A stretch of DNA of 64,000 nt. It comes from Alphaproteobacteria bacterium. Its GTDB lineage: Bacteria > Pseudomonadota > Alphaproteobacteria > SHVP01. Where the stretch lies: contig VGES01000014.1 in NCBI GenBank assembly GCA_016869765.1, forward strand, positions 1-64,000, written 5' to 3'. Within the stretch, counting starts at the first letter, position 1. Every line of letters starts with the position of its first letter. The translations under genes and the position numbers were made by a program. The notes beneath the pieces were generated by a model that saw only the letters and a program-made list of their open reading frames with translations, did not search any database and had not been told where the DNA came from. Positions 52,360 to 62,417 of this stretch are shown here, one piece after another.

Positions 52360-53469
52360 ATGGCGTCCAACAAGAAACTTCTGATCCTTGCCGGCGACGG
52401 CATCGGCCCTGAAGGCATCGCCCAGGCCCGCCGCGTCCTCGAGTGGATGAGCAAGCGCCGCGCCGTGTCCTTCGGCGTGAGCGAGGACTTGGTGGGTGGC
52501 GCCGCCTTTGAGGCCCACGGCACGCCGCTCACCGACAAGACCATGGACGCAGCGATGCAGGCGGACGCCGTTCTGTTCGGCGCCGTCGGCGGACCCAAGT
52601 GGGACAACGTGGCGCGCCATCTGCGCCCGGAGGCCGCTCTGCTCCGCCTGCGCAAGGACATGGATCTCTTCGCCAACCTCCGCCCGGCCAAGGTCTTCCC
52701 GGCGCTCGCCGGGGCTTCGACCCTCAAAGAAGACATCGTTTCGGGCCTCGACATCATGATCGTGCGCGAGCTCACGAGCGGGGTCTACTTCGGCAAGCCG
52801 CGCGGGATCGAGAAGCTGCCCGACGGACGCCGGCGCGGCGTCGACACGCAGGTCTACACCTCCGATGAGATCGAGCGCGTCGCCCGGGTCTCCTTCGAAC
52901 TCGCCCGCAAGCGGCAGGGCAAGGTGTGCTCCAGCGAAAAATCCAACGTGATGGAGTCGGGCGTCCTGTGGCGCCAAGTCGTCACCGAAACCCACAAGCA
53001 TTACCCCGACGTTGCGCTCAGCCACATGCTCGCCGATGCTTGCGGCATGCAGCTCGTGCGCAACCCCAAGCAGTTCGACGTCATCGTCACGGACAACCTG
53101 TTCGGCGATCTCCTGTCCGATGTCGCCTCGATGCTGACGGGATCGATCGGCATGCTGCCGTCGGCTTCGCTCGGTCCAGCGGACCCGACGGGCCGTCGGC
53201 GCGCGTTGTATGAGCCGGTGCACGGCAGCGCCCCGGACATCGCCGGCAAAGGCCTGGCCAATCCGATCGCCTCGATTCTCAGCCTGGCGATGATGCTGCG
53301 CTATTCCTTCGATATGGGCGACGACGCCGACCTCGTCGAAGCCGCCGTCGGCAAGGTGCTGGACGGCGGCCTGCGGACCGCCGACATCATGCAACCGGGC
53401 AAAGCCAAGGTGTCGACCTCGGTGATGGGCGACGCCATTCTCAAGGAACTGGACAAACTCGCCGCCTGA
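52360..53469 (+). CDS. leuB: 3-isopropylmalate dehydrogenase
   Basis: A 369-residue NAD-dependent beta-decarboxylating dehydrogenase of leucine synthesis. [38 protein letters not shown] and the metal site [17 protein letters not shown], followed by [15 protein letters not shown], are all present. It completes leuCDB; leuA is not in this window. Confidence 0.98.
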   Translation: MASNKKLLILAGDGIGPEGIAQARRVLEWMSKRRAVSFGVSEDLVGGAAFEAHGTPLTDKTMDAAMQADAVLFGAVGGPKWDNVARHLRPEAALLRLRKDMDLFANLRPAKVFPALAGASTLKEDIVSGLDIMIVRELTSGVYFGKPRGIEKLPDGRRRGVDTQVYTSDEIERVARVSFELARKRQGKVCSSEKSNVMESGVLWRQVVTETHKHYPDVALSHMLADACGMQLVRNPKQFDVIVTDNLFGDLLSDVASMLTGSIGMLPSASLGPADPTGRRRALYEPVHGSAPDIAGKGLANPIASILSLAMMLRYSFDMGDDADLVEAAVGKVLDGGLRTADIMQPGKAKVSTSVMGDAILKELDKLAA

Positions 53470-53497
53470 TCGAATGGGGCGGCTCGCGAGGTGAGCC

Positions 53498-54523
53498 ATG
53501 GGCTACAACATCGCCATCGTCGGAGCGACGGGGAACGTCGGCCGCGAGATGCTCAACATCCTGCACGAGCGCCAGTTCCCGGCCGACACCGTGGTGCCGC
53601 TCGCATCGCGCCGTTCCGTCGGCAAAGAGGTGTCCTTCGGCGACAAGCGCCTCAAGGTGCGCGCGCTCGAGGACTTCGACTTCTCCACCGTCGACATCGC
53701 GCTGTTCTCGGCGGGCTCCAAAGTGTCCGAGGACTTTGGTCCGAAGGCGGGCAAACAAGGCTGCGTCGTCATCGACAACTCCTCGCGCTTCCGCATGGAC
53801 CCCGACGTGCCGCTGGTCGTGCCGGAGGTCAACGCCGAGGCCGTGGCCGGCTTCCACAAGCGCAACATCCTCGCCAATCCGAACTGCTCGACGGCGCAGA
53901 TGGTGGTGGCGCTGAAACCACTGCACGACGAAGCAACCATCAAGCGCGTGGTCGTTGCGACCTACCAATCGACCTCGGGCGCCGGCAAGGACGCGATGGA
54001 CGAGCTGTTCGGCCAAACGCGTGCGATCTACGTCAACGATCCGATCGAACCGAAACGGTTCACCAAGCAGATCGCGTTCAACGTCATTCCGCACATCGAC
54101 GTGTTCATGGACGACGGTTCGACCAAGGAAGAATGGAAGATGGTGGTCGAAACCAAGAAGATCCTGGACGCCAAGATCAATGTGACGGCGACGTGCGTGC
54201 GGGTGCCGGTGTTCGTCGGCCACTCCGAGGCGGTCAACGTCGAGTTCGCCAAACCGCTTTCGGTCGAGCGCGCCCGTTCGGTGTTGCGCGAGGCACCGGG
54301 CGTGATGGTCGTCGACAAGCGTGAACCGGGCGGATACGTCACCCCGGTCGAATGCGTCGGGGACTATGCCACGTTCGTCAGCCGGATCCGGGCCGACACC
54401 ACGGTGAAGCACGGACTGTCGCTTTGGGTGGTGTCCGACAACCTGCGCAAAGGCGCCGCGCTCAACGCGGTGCAGATCGCCGAGGTGCTGATCAACCGCT
54501 ACCTCAAGAAGAAGGCGGCTTAG
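53498..54523 (+). CDS. asd: Aspartate-semialdehyde dehydrogenase
   Basis: A 341-residue NADP-dependent enzyme reducing aspartyl phosphate to the semialdehyde for lysine, threonine and methionine synthesis. The NADP motif is IAIVGATGNVGREMLNIL. Catalytic Cys130 lies in ANPNCSTAQMV, with YQSTSGAGKDAMDEL and the late VRVPVFVGHSEAVNVEF. It is the last gene of the plus-strand run and ends 11 nt from the convergent pdxY. It shares the diaminopimelate route with dapF, 7 kb upstream. Confidence 0.97.
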   Translation: MGYNIAIVGATGNVGREMLNILHERQFPADTVVPLASRRSVGKEVSFGDKRLKVRALEDFDFSTVDIALFSAGSKVSEDFGPKAGKQGCVVIDNSSRFRMDPDVPLVVPEVNAEAVAGFHKRNILANPNCSTAQMVVALKPLHDEATIKRVVVATYQSTSGAGKDAMDELFGQTRAIYVNDPIEPKRFTKQIAFNVIPHIDVFMDDGSTKEEWKMVVETKKILDAKINVTATCVRVPVFVGHSEAVNVEFAKPLSVERARSVLREAPGVMVVDKREPGGYVTPVECVGDYATFVSRIRADTTVKHGLSLWVVSDNLRKGAALNAVQIAEVLINRYLKKKAA

Positions 54524-54534
54524 CCGAAGTCCGC

Positions 54535-55368
54535 CTACGCCAGAGGACGGACGGCGAAGACCCGGCTCGGAGCGACGATCTCTTCTTGGGCCGAAACGAG
54601 CGCCAAATCGAGCGCCTCGCCGCTCGCCGCGATCACCCCGAACGTTCCGGCCACCGATTTGGCAAGCGCCTCGGCCGGTGACCGGCGCTTGAGCCAATGC
54701 GCCAGGAATAGGGCGGAGAACAAATCGCCGGCCCCGTGCGCCGGCCCGGGAAGCCGCGGCGTTTCGACGACCCACGTCGCATCGCGTTCGAGCGCGATCG
54801 TGGCGGTCGCGCCATCCTCGGAGCGAACCGAGGTTACGACAATCGCCTTCGTCGTCTGCTGCCAGAGTTCACGGGCCACGTTTCGCGCGGCCGTGACCCC
54901 CGCCACCACGCGCCCGGTGGCGAACTCGAGTTCGGCCTGATTGAGAAACAAAAGGCCGGCTTCGCGAAACAACGCGTGACACGTCGCGCGGGCTACCGGT
55001 TCGGGCACGAACACGCCGTCCTCGTTGGCGAATGCCGCGTTGCAAGCGAGGAATCCCTGAGGATTGGCGTGGCGAACGCGGTGTACGGCGTCGACTACCA
55101 GATCGACGACGCCGGAATCTGCAGCATAGCCGCTCAGCACCGCCTGGCACGACTGCCACGGCACGACCTCGCCGAGGCCTTCGATCATCGCGCGGATCGC
55201 CGGCACGGCGACCCGCTCGCCGCGAAACGTTGCGTGCCCCGGATGGTTCGAATACAGCACGGTCGGCACCGACCACGTCTCGATCCCGAGCCGCTCGAGC
55301 ACGAGCACCGCCGCACGATTGCCGATGGCGCCGAAAGCAACATGCGATTGTATGGAAAGCACCGCCAT
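54535..55368 (-). CDS. pdxY: Pyridoxal kinase PdxY
   Basis: A 277-residue ribokinase-superfamily kinase for the vitamin B6 salvage pathway. The N-terminal MAVLSIQSHVAFGAIGNRAA, VLYSNHPGHATFRGE, LSGYAADSG, LFLNQAELEFATG and the anion-hole motif PGPAHGAGDLFSALFLA fit PdxY. The ATG at 55368 is chosen over an upstream in-frame start at 55437 because it begins the domain; that leaves 67 nt to the divergent CitE-like gene. Confidence 0.9.
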   Translation of the reverse strand: MAVLSIQSHVAFGAIGNRAAVLVLERLGIETWSVPTVLYSNHPGHATFRGERVAVPAIRAMIEGLGEVVPWQSCQAVLSGYAADSGVVDLVVDAVHRVRHANPQGFLACNAAFANEDGVFVPEPVARATCHALFREAGLLFLNQAELEFATGRVVAGVTAARNVARELWQQTTKAIVVTSVRSEDGATATIALERDATWVVETPRLPGPAHGAGDLFSALFLAHWLKRRSPAEALAKSVAGTFGVIAASGEALDLALVSAQEEIVAPSRVFAVRPLA

Positions 55369-55435
55369 CGCGGGACCTTGCCAGGGTTCTCTGGCCTCTT
55401 CCATAGTCGGCCAGCGCAAATCCAGAGAGCGTTCC

Positions 55436-56308
55436 ATGTCGGTTTCGTTACGACCACGTCGCAGCGTGCTTTACGTCCCCGGCTCGAACACCCGGGCAAT
55501 CGAAAAGGCCCGTTCCCTCGCGGTGGACGCCATCATTTTCGACCTCGAGGACGCTGTCGCCCCGGCCCAGAAGGCGGAGGCCCGCGGACATGTGCTCGCC
55601 GCCCTGCGCGACGGCGGTTTTGGTCCACGCGAGTGCATCGTTCGTTGCAATGGCCTCGATACGCGTTGGGCGGTGGACGACCTTGAGGCCATTGCACGCA
55701 GCGGAGCCGATGCCCTGCTGGTCCCGAAGATCAACCAGGCGGCCGATGTCATTGCCGCCGACGCGGCGCTCGCGCGCCACGGAGCCTCCGCCGTGATGGC
55801 CCTCTGGGCAATGATGGAGACGCCGCTCGCAATGCTCAACGCCGCTGCTATCGTCCCGGCCTCGCCCCGGCTCACCTGCCTCGTGATGGGAACCTCCGAT
55901 CTCGCCAAGGACCTTCACGCCCAGCACACCCCGGATCGACTTCCGTTCATCACCGGCCTCGGACTCTGCCTCTTGGCAGCACGCGCCCACGGGCGCGCCA
56001 TCCTCGACGGCGTTCATCTCGACTTGGACGATTTGGTCGGGTTCGAGGCGCAATGCCGCCAAGGACTGGCGTTGGGGTTCGATGGCAAGACGCTGATCCA
56101 CCCCAAAACGATCGAACTCGCCAACCGCGTATTCGCCCCCGAACCTGTCGCCGTGGCGCAAGCGCGGCGTATCATCGAGGCCCATGCCGCTGCCATCGCT
56201 CGCGGCGAAGGAGTCGTCGTGGTCGATGGCCGGCTGGTCGAGGCCCTCCACGTCGCCGAGGCCAAGCGGACGATCGCGCTGGCCGACGCCATCGCCAGCC
56301 GTTCGTAA
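55436..56308 (+). CDS. CitE-like CoA ester lyase (HpcH/HpaI aldolase family)
   Basis: A 290-residue TIM-barrel lyase or thioesterase acting on acyl-CoA substrates such as malyl-CoA, methylmalyl-CoA or citryl-CoA. RRSVLYVPGSNTRAIEKARSL, AIIFDLEDAVAPAQKAEAR, ECIVRCNGLD, MMETPLAMLNAA and MGTSDLAKDLHAQHTPDR carry the usual Arg, Glu and Asp of the Mg and CoA site. No citDF genes are near, so it is not a citrate lyase subunit. L-malyl-CoA/beta-methylmalyl-CoA lyase or malyl-CoA thioesterase are the likely options. It is upstream of sdhC but separated by its promoter. Confidence 0.85.
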   Translation: MSVSLRPRRSVLYVPGSNTRAIEKARSLAVDAIIFDLEDAVAPAQKAEARGHVLAALRDGGFGPRECIVRCNGLDTRWAVDDLEAIARSGADALLVPKINQAADVIAADAALARHGASAVMALWAMMETPLAMLNAAAIVPASPRLTCLVMGTSDLAKDLHAQHTPDRLPFITGLGLCLLAARAHGRAILDGVHLDLDDLVGFEAQCRQGLALGFDGKTLIHPKTIELANRVFAPEPVAVAQARRIIEAHAAAIARGEGVVVVDGRLVEALHVAEAKRTIALADAIASRS

Positions 56309-56310
56309 CG

Positions 56311-56339
56311 TTGACTATGCCACCCGTAACGTCTTAAAT
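56311..56339 (+). promoter_or_regulatory. Candidate sdhCDAB promoter
   Basis: TTGACT (56311-56316) and TTAAAT (56334-56339) are exactly 17 nt apart, one of the best sigma-70 matches in the window, with a leader of about 75 nt. It starts 3 nt after the stop of the CitE-like gene, so the sdh genes have their own promoter. Confidence 0.55.
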
Positions 56340-56419
56340 CGGGCCGATTTTTCCGTCCGACCGCGCTTCAGGGTGAGCGCGTTTTCCAGCCGCCGCGCTC
56401 GGTCCGCGGAGAGGTTCCC

Positions 56420-56815
56420 ATGGTGTCCCAAGAACGCCCGCTCTCGCCGCATCTCCAGGTGTACCGGTGGCAGATCACCATGACCATGTCGATCCTGCAC
56501 CGCGTCACCGGTGTCGGATTGGGCTTGGGTGCGCTGCTCATGACGTATTGGTTCGTGGCCATCGCCAGCGGACCCGACGATTTCGCCGACGCCCAGGACC
56601 TGATCGGGAGCTGGCTCGGCCGGCTGGTGCTGTTCGGTTTCACGATCTCGCTGGTCTTTCATTTTTGCAACGGCATTCGCCACCTGTTCTGGGACACCGG
56701 CCGCGGGTTCGATCTTCCGACGATGCGTGCGAGCGGATGGACGGTCGCGGTCATGACCGTGCTCGGGTCGATCGCGATCTGGGTCGCGGGTTACGCGCTG
56801 CGAGGTGGCCTATGA
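56420..56815 (+). CDS. sdhC: Succinate dehydrogenase cytochrome b556 subunit
   Basis: A 131-residue three-helix membrane anchor of complex II. RPLSPHLQVYRWQITMTMSI followed by LHRVTGVGLG is the family signature. The heme-ligand His region is VFHFCNGIRHLFWDTG. A GGAGAGG Shine-Dalgarno precedes the ATG. It overlaps sdhD in ATGA. Confidence 0.96.
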   Translation: MVSQERPLSPHLQVYRWQITMTMSILHRVTGVGLGLGALLMTYWFVAIASGPDDFADAQDLIGSWLGRLVLFGFTISLVFHFCNGIRHLFWDTGRGFDLPTMRASGWTVAVMTVLGSIAIWVAGYALRGGL

Positions 56816-57192
56816 GTCAGCGTGCTCCGCTCGCCCACGCGCGCGGCCTCGGATCGGCCAAAGAAGGGGCGCACCACTGGTGGCACCAGCGGCTCTCCGC
56901 CGTCGCGCTCGTTTTTCTCAGCATCTGGTTCGTCGTGTCGCTGATCAGCCTGACCGGCGCCGGCTACGACCAGGTCTACCTGTGGATGGCGCACCCGGTG
57001 GTCGCCGGGTTGCTGCTGTTGCTCGTCGTGTTCACCTTTTACCACCTGAAGCTCGGACTGCAGGTGGTGATCGAGGACTACATCCATACCGAGTGGCTCA
57101 AGGTGACGAGCCTCGTTGTGATGAGTGGTGCTTGCCTCGTCCTGGGGCTGGCCTGCGCACTTTCGGTCGTATCGATCGCTTTTGGAGGCTAG
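56812..57192 (+). CDS. sdhD: Succinate dehydrogenase hydrophobic anchor subunit
   Basis: A 126-residue three-helix anchor. [20 protein letters not shown] is the conserved start and [18 protein letters not shown] carries the heme b His and quinone-site residues. ATG at 56812 overlaps the sdhC stop; the longer frame upstream is a shadow of sdhC. It is followed 4 nt later by sdhA. Confidence 0.95.
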   Translation: MSQRAPLAHARGLGSAKEGAHHWWHQRLSAVALVFLSIWFVVSLISLTGAGYDQVYLWMAHPVVAGLLLLLVVFTFYHLKLGLQVVIEDYIHTEWLKVTSLVVMSGACLVLGLACALSVVSIAFGG

Positions 57193-57196
57193 GCCC

Positions 57197-58984
57197 GTGG
57201 CCGCCTATTCCGTGACGGAACACTATTACGACGTGGTCGTCGTCGGCGCCGGTGGCGCCGGCCTGCGGGCCTGCGTCGGCTTGGCGCAAAAGGGGCTCAA
57301 GACCGCCTGCCTCACCAAGGTCTTCCCGACCCGTTCCCACACGGTCGCCGCCCAGGGCGGCATTTCGGCGGCGCTCGGCAACATGGGTGAAGACGATTGG
57401 CGCTGGCACATGTACGACACCGTCAAGGGCGCCGACTGGCTGGGCGACCAGGACGCCATCGAATACATGTGCCGGGAAGGCATTCCCGCGATCATCGAGT
57501 TGGAGCACTACGGCGTTCCGTTCTCGCGCACCGAAGGCGGGAAGATTTATCAGCGGGCGTTCGGCGGCATGACCACGCGCTTCGGCGAGGGGACGGCGCA
57601 GCGCACCTGTGCGGCGGCCGACCGCACGGGACACGCGATCCTGCATGCGCTCTACCAGCAGAGCCTGAAGCACAAGGCCGAGTTCTTCATCGAGTACTTC
57701 GTGCTCGACCTGATCATGGACGACGAAGGGGCCTGCGTCGGCGTTGTCGCCTGGTGTCTCGACGACGGCTCGCTGCACGTCTTCCGTGCCCATCAGACGG
57801 TGCTGGCGACCGGTGGTTACGGCCGCGCGTATTTTTCCTGCACGTCCGCCCATACGTGCACGGGCGACGGCAACGCCATGGTGTTGCGCGCGGGGTTCCC
57901 GCTGCAGGACATGGAGTTCGTGCAGTTTCACCCGACGGGCATCTACGGCGCCGGCGTGTTGATCACCGAAGGCGTCCGTGGCGAGGGCGGCTACCTGGTG
58001 AACGCCAAGGGCGAACGGTTCATGGAACGATATGCGCCGCACGCCAAGGACTTGGCCTCGCGCGACGTGGTCAGCCGTTCGATGACAGTCGAAATCCGCG
58101 AAGGGCGCGGTTGCGGCGAGCACAAGGATCACATTTTCCTGCACCTCGACCACCTCGACCCCAAGATCATTGCCGAGCGCCTGCCCGGGATCACCGAAAG
58201 CGCGAAGATATTCGCTGGCGTCGACGTGACACGCGAACCCGTGCCGGTGCTGCCCACCGTGCACTACAACATGGGCGGTATTCCGACGAACTATCACGGC
58301 GAGGCGATCGCACCGACCAAGGACAACTCGGACGCGATTCTGCGCGGCGTGATGGCGGCCGGAGAAGCCGCCTGCGTGTCGGTGCATGGCGCCAATCGGC
58401 TGGGCTCGAACTCGCTGCTCGATCTCGTCGTGTTCGGCCGAGCCGTCGCCAATCGCGCGGCCGAAATCGTCGAGGCCGGCGCCAGCCATCGCAGCACGCC
58501 CAAAGTCTCGCTCGACAAGGCGCTGGCCCGTCTCGATCACTTCCGCCACGCCAAGGGGCGCCTACCGACCGCGCAGATTCGCCTCAACATGCAGAAGGTG
58601 ATGCAGAACAACTGCGCCGTGTTCCGCACGGGCGCGGTCCTCGAAGAGGGGCGCAAGCTGATCGAAGACGTGCGCCAGAGCATGAGCGAGATCGGCGTCA
58701 GCGATCGCTCGCTCATCTGGAACTCCGATCTTCTCGAAACCCTCGAGCTCGACAACCTCATGGCCCAGGCGATCGTCACCGTCGCGGCGGCCGTCGATCG
58801 CAAGGAGAGCCGCGGAGCGCATGCGCGCGAGGACTTCCCCGATCGCGACGACAAGAACTGGATGAAGCACTCCCTGACGTGGATCGACGACAAGGGCCAC
58901 GTCACCATGGACTATCGTCCGGTGCACAACTACACGATGACCAACGAAGTGGAATACGTCGCGCCCAAGGCGCGCGTGTACTAG
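57197..58984 (+). CDS. sdhA: Succinate dehydrogenase flavoprotein subunit
   Basis: The 595-residue catalytic subunit with covalent FAD. The FAD motif is [19 protein letters not shown], the flavinylated His lies in [18 protein letters not shown], and [23 protein letters not shown] and the active-site Arg region [14 protein letters not shown] follow. The start is GTG at 57197 with GGAGG upstream; an upstream in-frame start inside sdhD is not used. It oxidises succinate and passes electrons to SdhB. Confidence 0.98.
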   Translation: MAAYSVTEHYYDVVVVGAGGAGLRACVGLAQKGLKTACLTKVFPTRSHTVAAQGGISAALGNMGEDDWRWHMYDTVKGADWLGDQDAIEYMCREGIPAIIELEHYGVPFSRTEGGKIYQRAFGGMTTRFGEGTAQRTCAAADRTGHAILHALYQQSLKHKAEFFIEYFVLDLIMDDEGACVGVVAWCLDDGSLHVFRAHQTVLATGGYGRAYFSCTSAHTCTGDGNAMVLRAGFPLQDMEFVQFHPTGIYGAGVLITEGVRGEGGYLVNAKGERFMERYAPHAKDLASRDVVSRSMTVEIREGRGCGEHKDHIFLHLDHLDPKIIAERLPGITESAKIFAGVDVTREPVPVLPTVHYNMGGIPTNYHGEAIAPTKDNSDAILRGVMAAGEAACVSVHGANRLGSNSLLDLVVFGRAVANRAAEIVEAGASHRSTPKVSLDKALARLDHFRHAKGRLPTAQIRLNMQKVMQNNCAVFRTGAVLEEGRKLIEDVRQSMSEIGVSDRSLIWNSDLLETLELDNLMAQAIVTVAAAVDRKESRGAHAREDFPDRDDKNWMKHSLTWIDDKGHVTMDYRPVHNYTMTNEVEYVAPKARVY

Positions 58985-58993
58985 GCAGGTCCC

Positions 58994-59770
58994 ATGGTCG
59001 AGTTCGCCCTCCCGAGGAATTCCAAGATCGGCCAAGGCAAGACGGTTCCGGCCCCCGCCGGCGCCAAACGGCCGAAGCGCTTCCAGGTCTACCGCTGGAA
59101 CCCAGACGACAAGAAGAATCCGGTCGTCGACACCTTCGAGATCGACTTGGCGACGTGCGGCCCGATGGTGCTCGACGCGCTGATCAAGATCAAAAACGAA
59201 GTCGATGCGACGGTCACGTTCCGCCGTTCCTGTCGGGAAGGCGTGTGCGGATCGTGCGCGATGAACATCGACGGGACCAACACGCTCGCGTGCACGAAGG
59301 CGATCGAGGACGTCAAAGGCGACGTGAAGATCTACCCGCTGCCGCACATGCCCGTGGTCAAAGACCTGGTTCCCGACCTGACGAATTTCTATGCCCAGTA
59401 CGCCTCAGTCCAGCCGTGGTTGCAGGCCGACACGCCGAACCCGACGCGCGAGCGGCTGCAGTCGCGCGGGGATCGCGCCAAGCTCGACGGCCTGTGGGAA
59501 TGCATCCTCTGCGCCTCGTGCTCGACCAGTTGCCCGAGCTACTGGTGGAACAGCGACCGCTATCTCGGCCCAGCGGCCCTTTTGCAGGCCTACCGGTTCA
59601 TCGTCGACAGCCGTGACGAATACACCGGCGAGCGCCTCGACTATCTCGAGGACCCGTTCCGGCTCTATCGCTGTCACACGATCATGAACTGCGCCCAAAC
59701 CTGCCCAAAAGGCCTGAACCCGGCCAAGGCCATCGCCGAAACCAAGAAACTCATCCAGCAGCGGCGCTAG
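58994..59770 (+). CDS. sdhB: Succinate dehydrogenase iron-sulfur subunit
   Basis: A 258-residue subunit with three clusters. The [2Fe-2S] ligands lie in [16 protein letters not shown] and later TLACTKA; the [4Fe-4S] and [3Fe-4S] ligands lie in [16 protein letters not shown] and [20 protein letters not shown]. It links SdhA to the quinone site. The gap to sdhA is 9 nt, and the methyltransferase follows 9 nt later. Confidence 0.98.
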   Translation: MVEFALPRNSKIGQGKTVPAPAGAKRPKRFQVYRWNPDDKKNPVVDTFEIDLATCGPMVLDALIKIKNEVDATVTFRRSCREGVCGSCAMNIDGTNTLACTKAIEDVKGDVKIYPLPHMPVVKDLVPDLTNFYAQYASVQPWLQADTPNPTRERLQSRGDRAKLDGLWECILCASCSTSCPSYWWNSDRYLGPAALLQAYRFIVDSRDEYTGERLDYLEDPFRLYRCHTIMNCAQTCPKGLNPAKAIAETKKLIQQRR

Positions 59771-59779
59771 GACCGCGGC

Positions 59780-61300
59780 ATGAGCGACGCCGAAACGGCG
59801 AATCGACAAACCGACGGTGGGTTGCGTGCGAGTTACGCGGCCGTCCCCTACCTGACTCAGGCGCGTCGCCGCACCCACCCGACCCGTATCGCCGCCCTGG
59901 CATCCCTGTTCGGCTTGGATCCGGCCCCGTGCGCCGGCGCCCGCATTGTCGAACTCGGGTGCGGCACCGGTGAGAACCTGGCAGCGATCGCCGCGGCCCT
60001 GCCCGAAGCCAACTGCGTCGGTATCGATCTCGTCCCGGAAAACATCACCCAGGCGCGCCACCTGGCCGAAGCCGCCGGCCTCAAGAACCTGTTCTTCGAG
60101 GTGGGCGACGTGCGCAGCCTCGCGGCTGTTCACGGCGCGTTCGACTATGCGATCGCCCACGGGCTTTTCTCCTGGGTGACATCGGAGACCCAGGATGCGT
60201 TCCTGCGCGCCTGTCGCGGGGCCATCGCCCCACACGGGGTCGTCTACGTCAGTTACAACACCTATCCCGGCTGGCATCAACGCGCGGTCATTCGCGACGC
60301 GATGTTGTCGGCCGCGAGCGGGATTGCCGACGAAGCGGAGCGGGTACGCCGCGGGCGACAGGCGATCGAGGCCATGGTCGAAGCGTTGGGCACCGCCGAG
60401 GTCCCCTATGCCCAGGCGCTGCGCGAACAACGCGACAACGTGCGCAAGCTCGCCGATGGCCACATCGCACACGACCTGATGGAGGCCAACAACAACCCCG
60501 TGTACTTCCGCAATTTCGTCGAGCGCGCGGAGCGGGCCGGCCTGCGTTACGTGTGCGAGGCCGCCCTCGAATGGATGGTGGCCGACAACTATCCCGCTGG
60601 CGTTCGTGATCTCCTGAGCAAAGAGCCCGACCTGCTCAAGCGCGAGCAGTTGCTCGATTTCATGATCAATCGGACGTTCCGCGAGTCGCTCTTGTGCGGC
60701 CCGCAGGCAACGCCGCTCGTCTCCCCGCAACCGCAGCGGCTCGCGTCGTTGTGGGTGTCGGGGACGCTCAAGCCGGAGATCCCGAACGTCGACCTCGAAG
60801 CGCCGGGGCGCACGTTGTTCGTCGGTGCCGGCAACGTCCGGGTCGCCATCGACGGCGCGATCAGCAAAGCCGCCATTCTCTGCCTCGCCGACATCTACCC
60901 CGAAGCGGTCATGCTGCCCGAACTCGTGGAACGCGCGCGCGCCAAACTCGGAAAGACGAGCGTTGCTCCGTCCGAGATCGTCGACGTGACGCGCCTGATC
61001 TACGCCGGCTACAGCAAGGGCCTCCTCGATCTAACGACCGCCGCCCCGCGGGTCGCCCGCACCCCTGGCGAACGACCGGCGGCGAGCGTCCTGGCCCGAG
61101 CCCAGCTCGCGACCGGCACCATCGTCGGCAACCTGCTGGTAGACAACGTCAACGTCGACGATGCGTTGTGCCGAAATCTCATGCCGCTTTTGGACGGCAC
61201 CCGGACGCGGGACCAGTTGGCCCGCGAGGTTTCGGCCGACGACGCCGCGATCGAGGATGCCCTCAAGCGCCTGGTATCGGTTGGCCTGATCGTTTCGTAA
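59780..61300 (+). CDS. Class I SAM-dependent methyltransferase with regulatory domain
   Basis: A 506-residue protein. Residues ~40-190 form a class I methyltransferase domain with the SAM motif RIVELGCGTGENLAAIAAAL and VGIDLVPENITQARHLAEAAGL. The middle part (about 220-300) matches the predicted methyltransferase regulatory domain family. The C-terminal ~150 residues are helical with a winged-helix-like end (DGTRTRDQLAREVSADDAAI). The substrate is unknown. The 9-nt gap after sdhB and 3-nt gap before zapE suggest co-transcription with sdh, so a role in respiratory complex assembly or modification is conceivable but unproven. Confidence 0.85.
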   Translation: MSDAETANRQTDGGLRASYAAVPYLTQARRRTHPTRIAALASLFGLDPAPCAGARIVELGCGTGENLAAIAAALPEANCVGIDLVPENITQARHLAEAAGLKNLFFEVGDVRSLAAVHGAFDYAIAHGLFSWVTSETQDAFLRACRGAIAPHGVVYVSYNTYPGWHQRAVIRDAMLSAASGIADEAERVRRGRQAIEAMVEALGTAEVPYAQALREQRDNVRKLADGHIAHDLMEANNNPVYFRNFVERAERAGLRYVCEAALEWMVADNYPAGVRDLLSKEPDLLKREQLLDFMINRTFRESLLCGPQATPLVSPQPQRLASLWVSGTLKPEIPNVDLEAPGRTLFVGAGNVRVAIDGAISKAAILCLADIYPEAVMLPELVERARAKLGKTSVAPSEIVDVTRLIYAGYSKGLLDLTTAAPRVARTPGERPAASVLARAQLATGTIVGNLLVDNVNVDDALCRNLMPLLDGTRTRDQLAREVSADDAAIEDALKRLVSVGLIVS

Positions 61301-61303
61301 GCC

Positions 61304-62410
61304 ATGAGCACGCTGACGGACGATTACGAGAATCGCCTGCGCCAAGGGCTGCGCCAAGACCCCGCCCAGGCCGAAGGTGTGCGAGCGCTCGATGCCCTGT
61401 CCGAGACGTTGACGCGCTACGACCGCTCGCGATCGGGACTCGCGAGTCGACTACGCTTGACCCGCCCGGCGGCTCCGCCGCGTGGCCTCTACCTCTACGG
61501 CGGCGTCGGCCGTGGCAAATCGATGCTGATGGACATGTTCTTCACCCATGTCCCGATCGGCGCCAAGAAGCGTGTTCACTTCCACGCTTTCATGCTCGAT
61601 GTCCACGCCCGCATTTACGCTTGGCGCAAGGATCCGGCGAACAAGACCGAGGACGGCGATCCGATCAAACCGGTGGCCAAACAGCTGGCATCCGAGGCAA
61701 CGGTGCTGTGTTTCGACGAGTTCCAGGTCTCCGACACCGCCGACGCGATGATTTTGCAGCGCTTGTTCAAGAAAATGTTCGAGCGGGGCGTCGTGGTCGT
61801 CGCCACCTCGAACCGCCCGCCCGACGATCTCTACAAGGGCGGCCTCAACCGCGAGCTGTTCGTACCATTCATCGCGACGCTCAAGGAGCGTTGCACGATG
61901 ATGCGCCTCGACGGTGGCCGGGACTATCGGCTGGAACGGCTGCGTATGGCGCCGGTGTACCACGCCTCGATCGGACCGGTGAGCGAAACGGCGCTGGCGG
62001 CGACCTTCGATCGACTGACGGCGGACGGCGCCGTCGGCCCGGTGCTGATCGAGGTGCAAGGCCGGTCCCTGACCATTCCACGAGCCGCCAATGGTGTCGC
62101 GTACGCGACGTTCGCGGAACTCTGCGAGCGCCCACTCGGCGCGGCCGATTACCTCGAGCTCGCCCAGACCTTCAACACTCTGGTGCTGTCGGGTATTCCC
62201 CTGCTACCGCCCGAGAAGCGAAACGAAGCAAAACGTTTCGTCACGCTGATCGATGCGCTCTACGAACACAAGGTAAAGCTCGTGTGTTCGGCCGCTGCAC
62301 CCCCCGATGGGCTCTACCCCAAGGGCGATGGCTCGTTCGAGTTCGCCCGCTGCACCTCACGCTTGATCGAAATGCAGTCCGAGGAATATTTGGGCGCTGA
62401 GCACATCTAG
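61304..62410 (+). CDS. zapE: Cell division protein ZapE (AFG1-like ATPase)
   Basis: A 368-residue AAA-type ATPase of the AFG1/ZapE family. Walker A is LYGGVGRGKSMLMDMFF, followed by VHFHAFMLDVHARIYAWRK. Walker B is LCFDEFQVSDTADAMILQRL and sensor 1 is VVATSNRPPDDLYKGGLNR. In bacteria ZapE interacts with FtsZ; mitochondrial relatives help respiratory complex turnover. It lies 3 nt after the methyltransferase and ends 7 nt from the convergent HAD gene. Confidence 0.95.
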   Translation: MSTLTDDYENRLRQGLRQDPAQAEGVRALDALSETLTRYDRSRSGLASRLRLTRPAAPPRGLYLYGGVGRGKSMLMDMFFTHVPIGAKKRVHFHAFMLDVHARIYAWRKDPANKTEDGDPIKPVAKQLASEATVLCFDEFQVSDTADAMILQRLFKKMFERGVVVVATSNRPPDDLYKGGLNRELFVPFIATLKERCTMMRLDGGRDYRLERLRMAPVYHASIGPVSETALAATFDRLTADGAVGPVLIEVQGRSLTIPRAANGVAYATFAELCERPLGAADYLELAQTFNTLVLSGIPLLPPEKRNEAKRFVTLIDALYEHKVKLVCSAAAPPDGLYPKGDGSFEFARCTSRLIEMQSEEYLGAEHI

Positions 62411-62417
62411 CCGAGCG

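Noticed and set aside
57397-59616. A 739-codon open frame on the plus strand across sdhA and sdhB
   Set aside because: It is the second frame of two certain genes, is rich in Arg/His/Pro as such shadows are, and has no domain.
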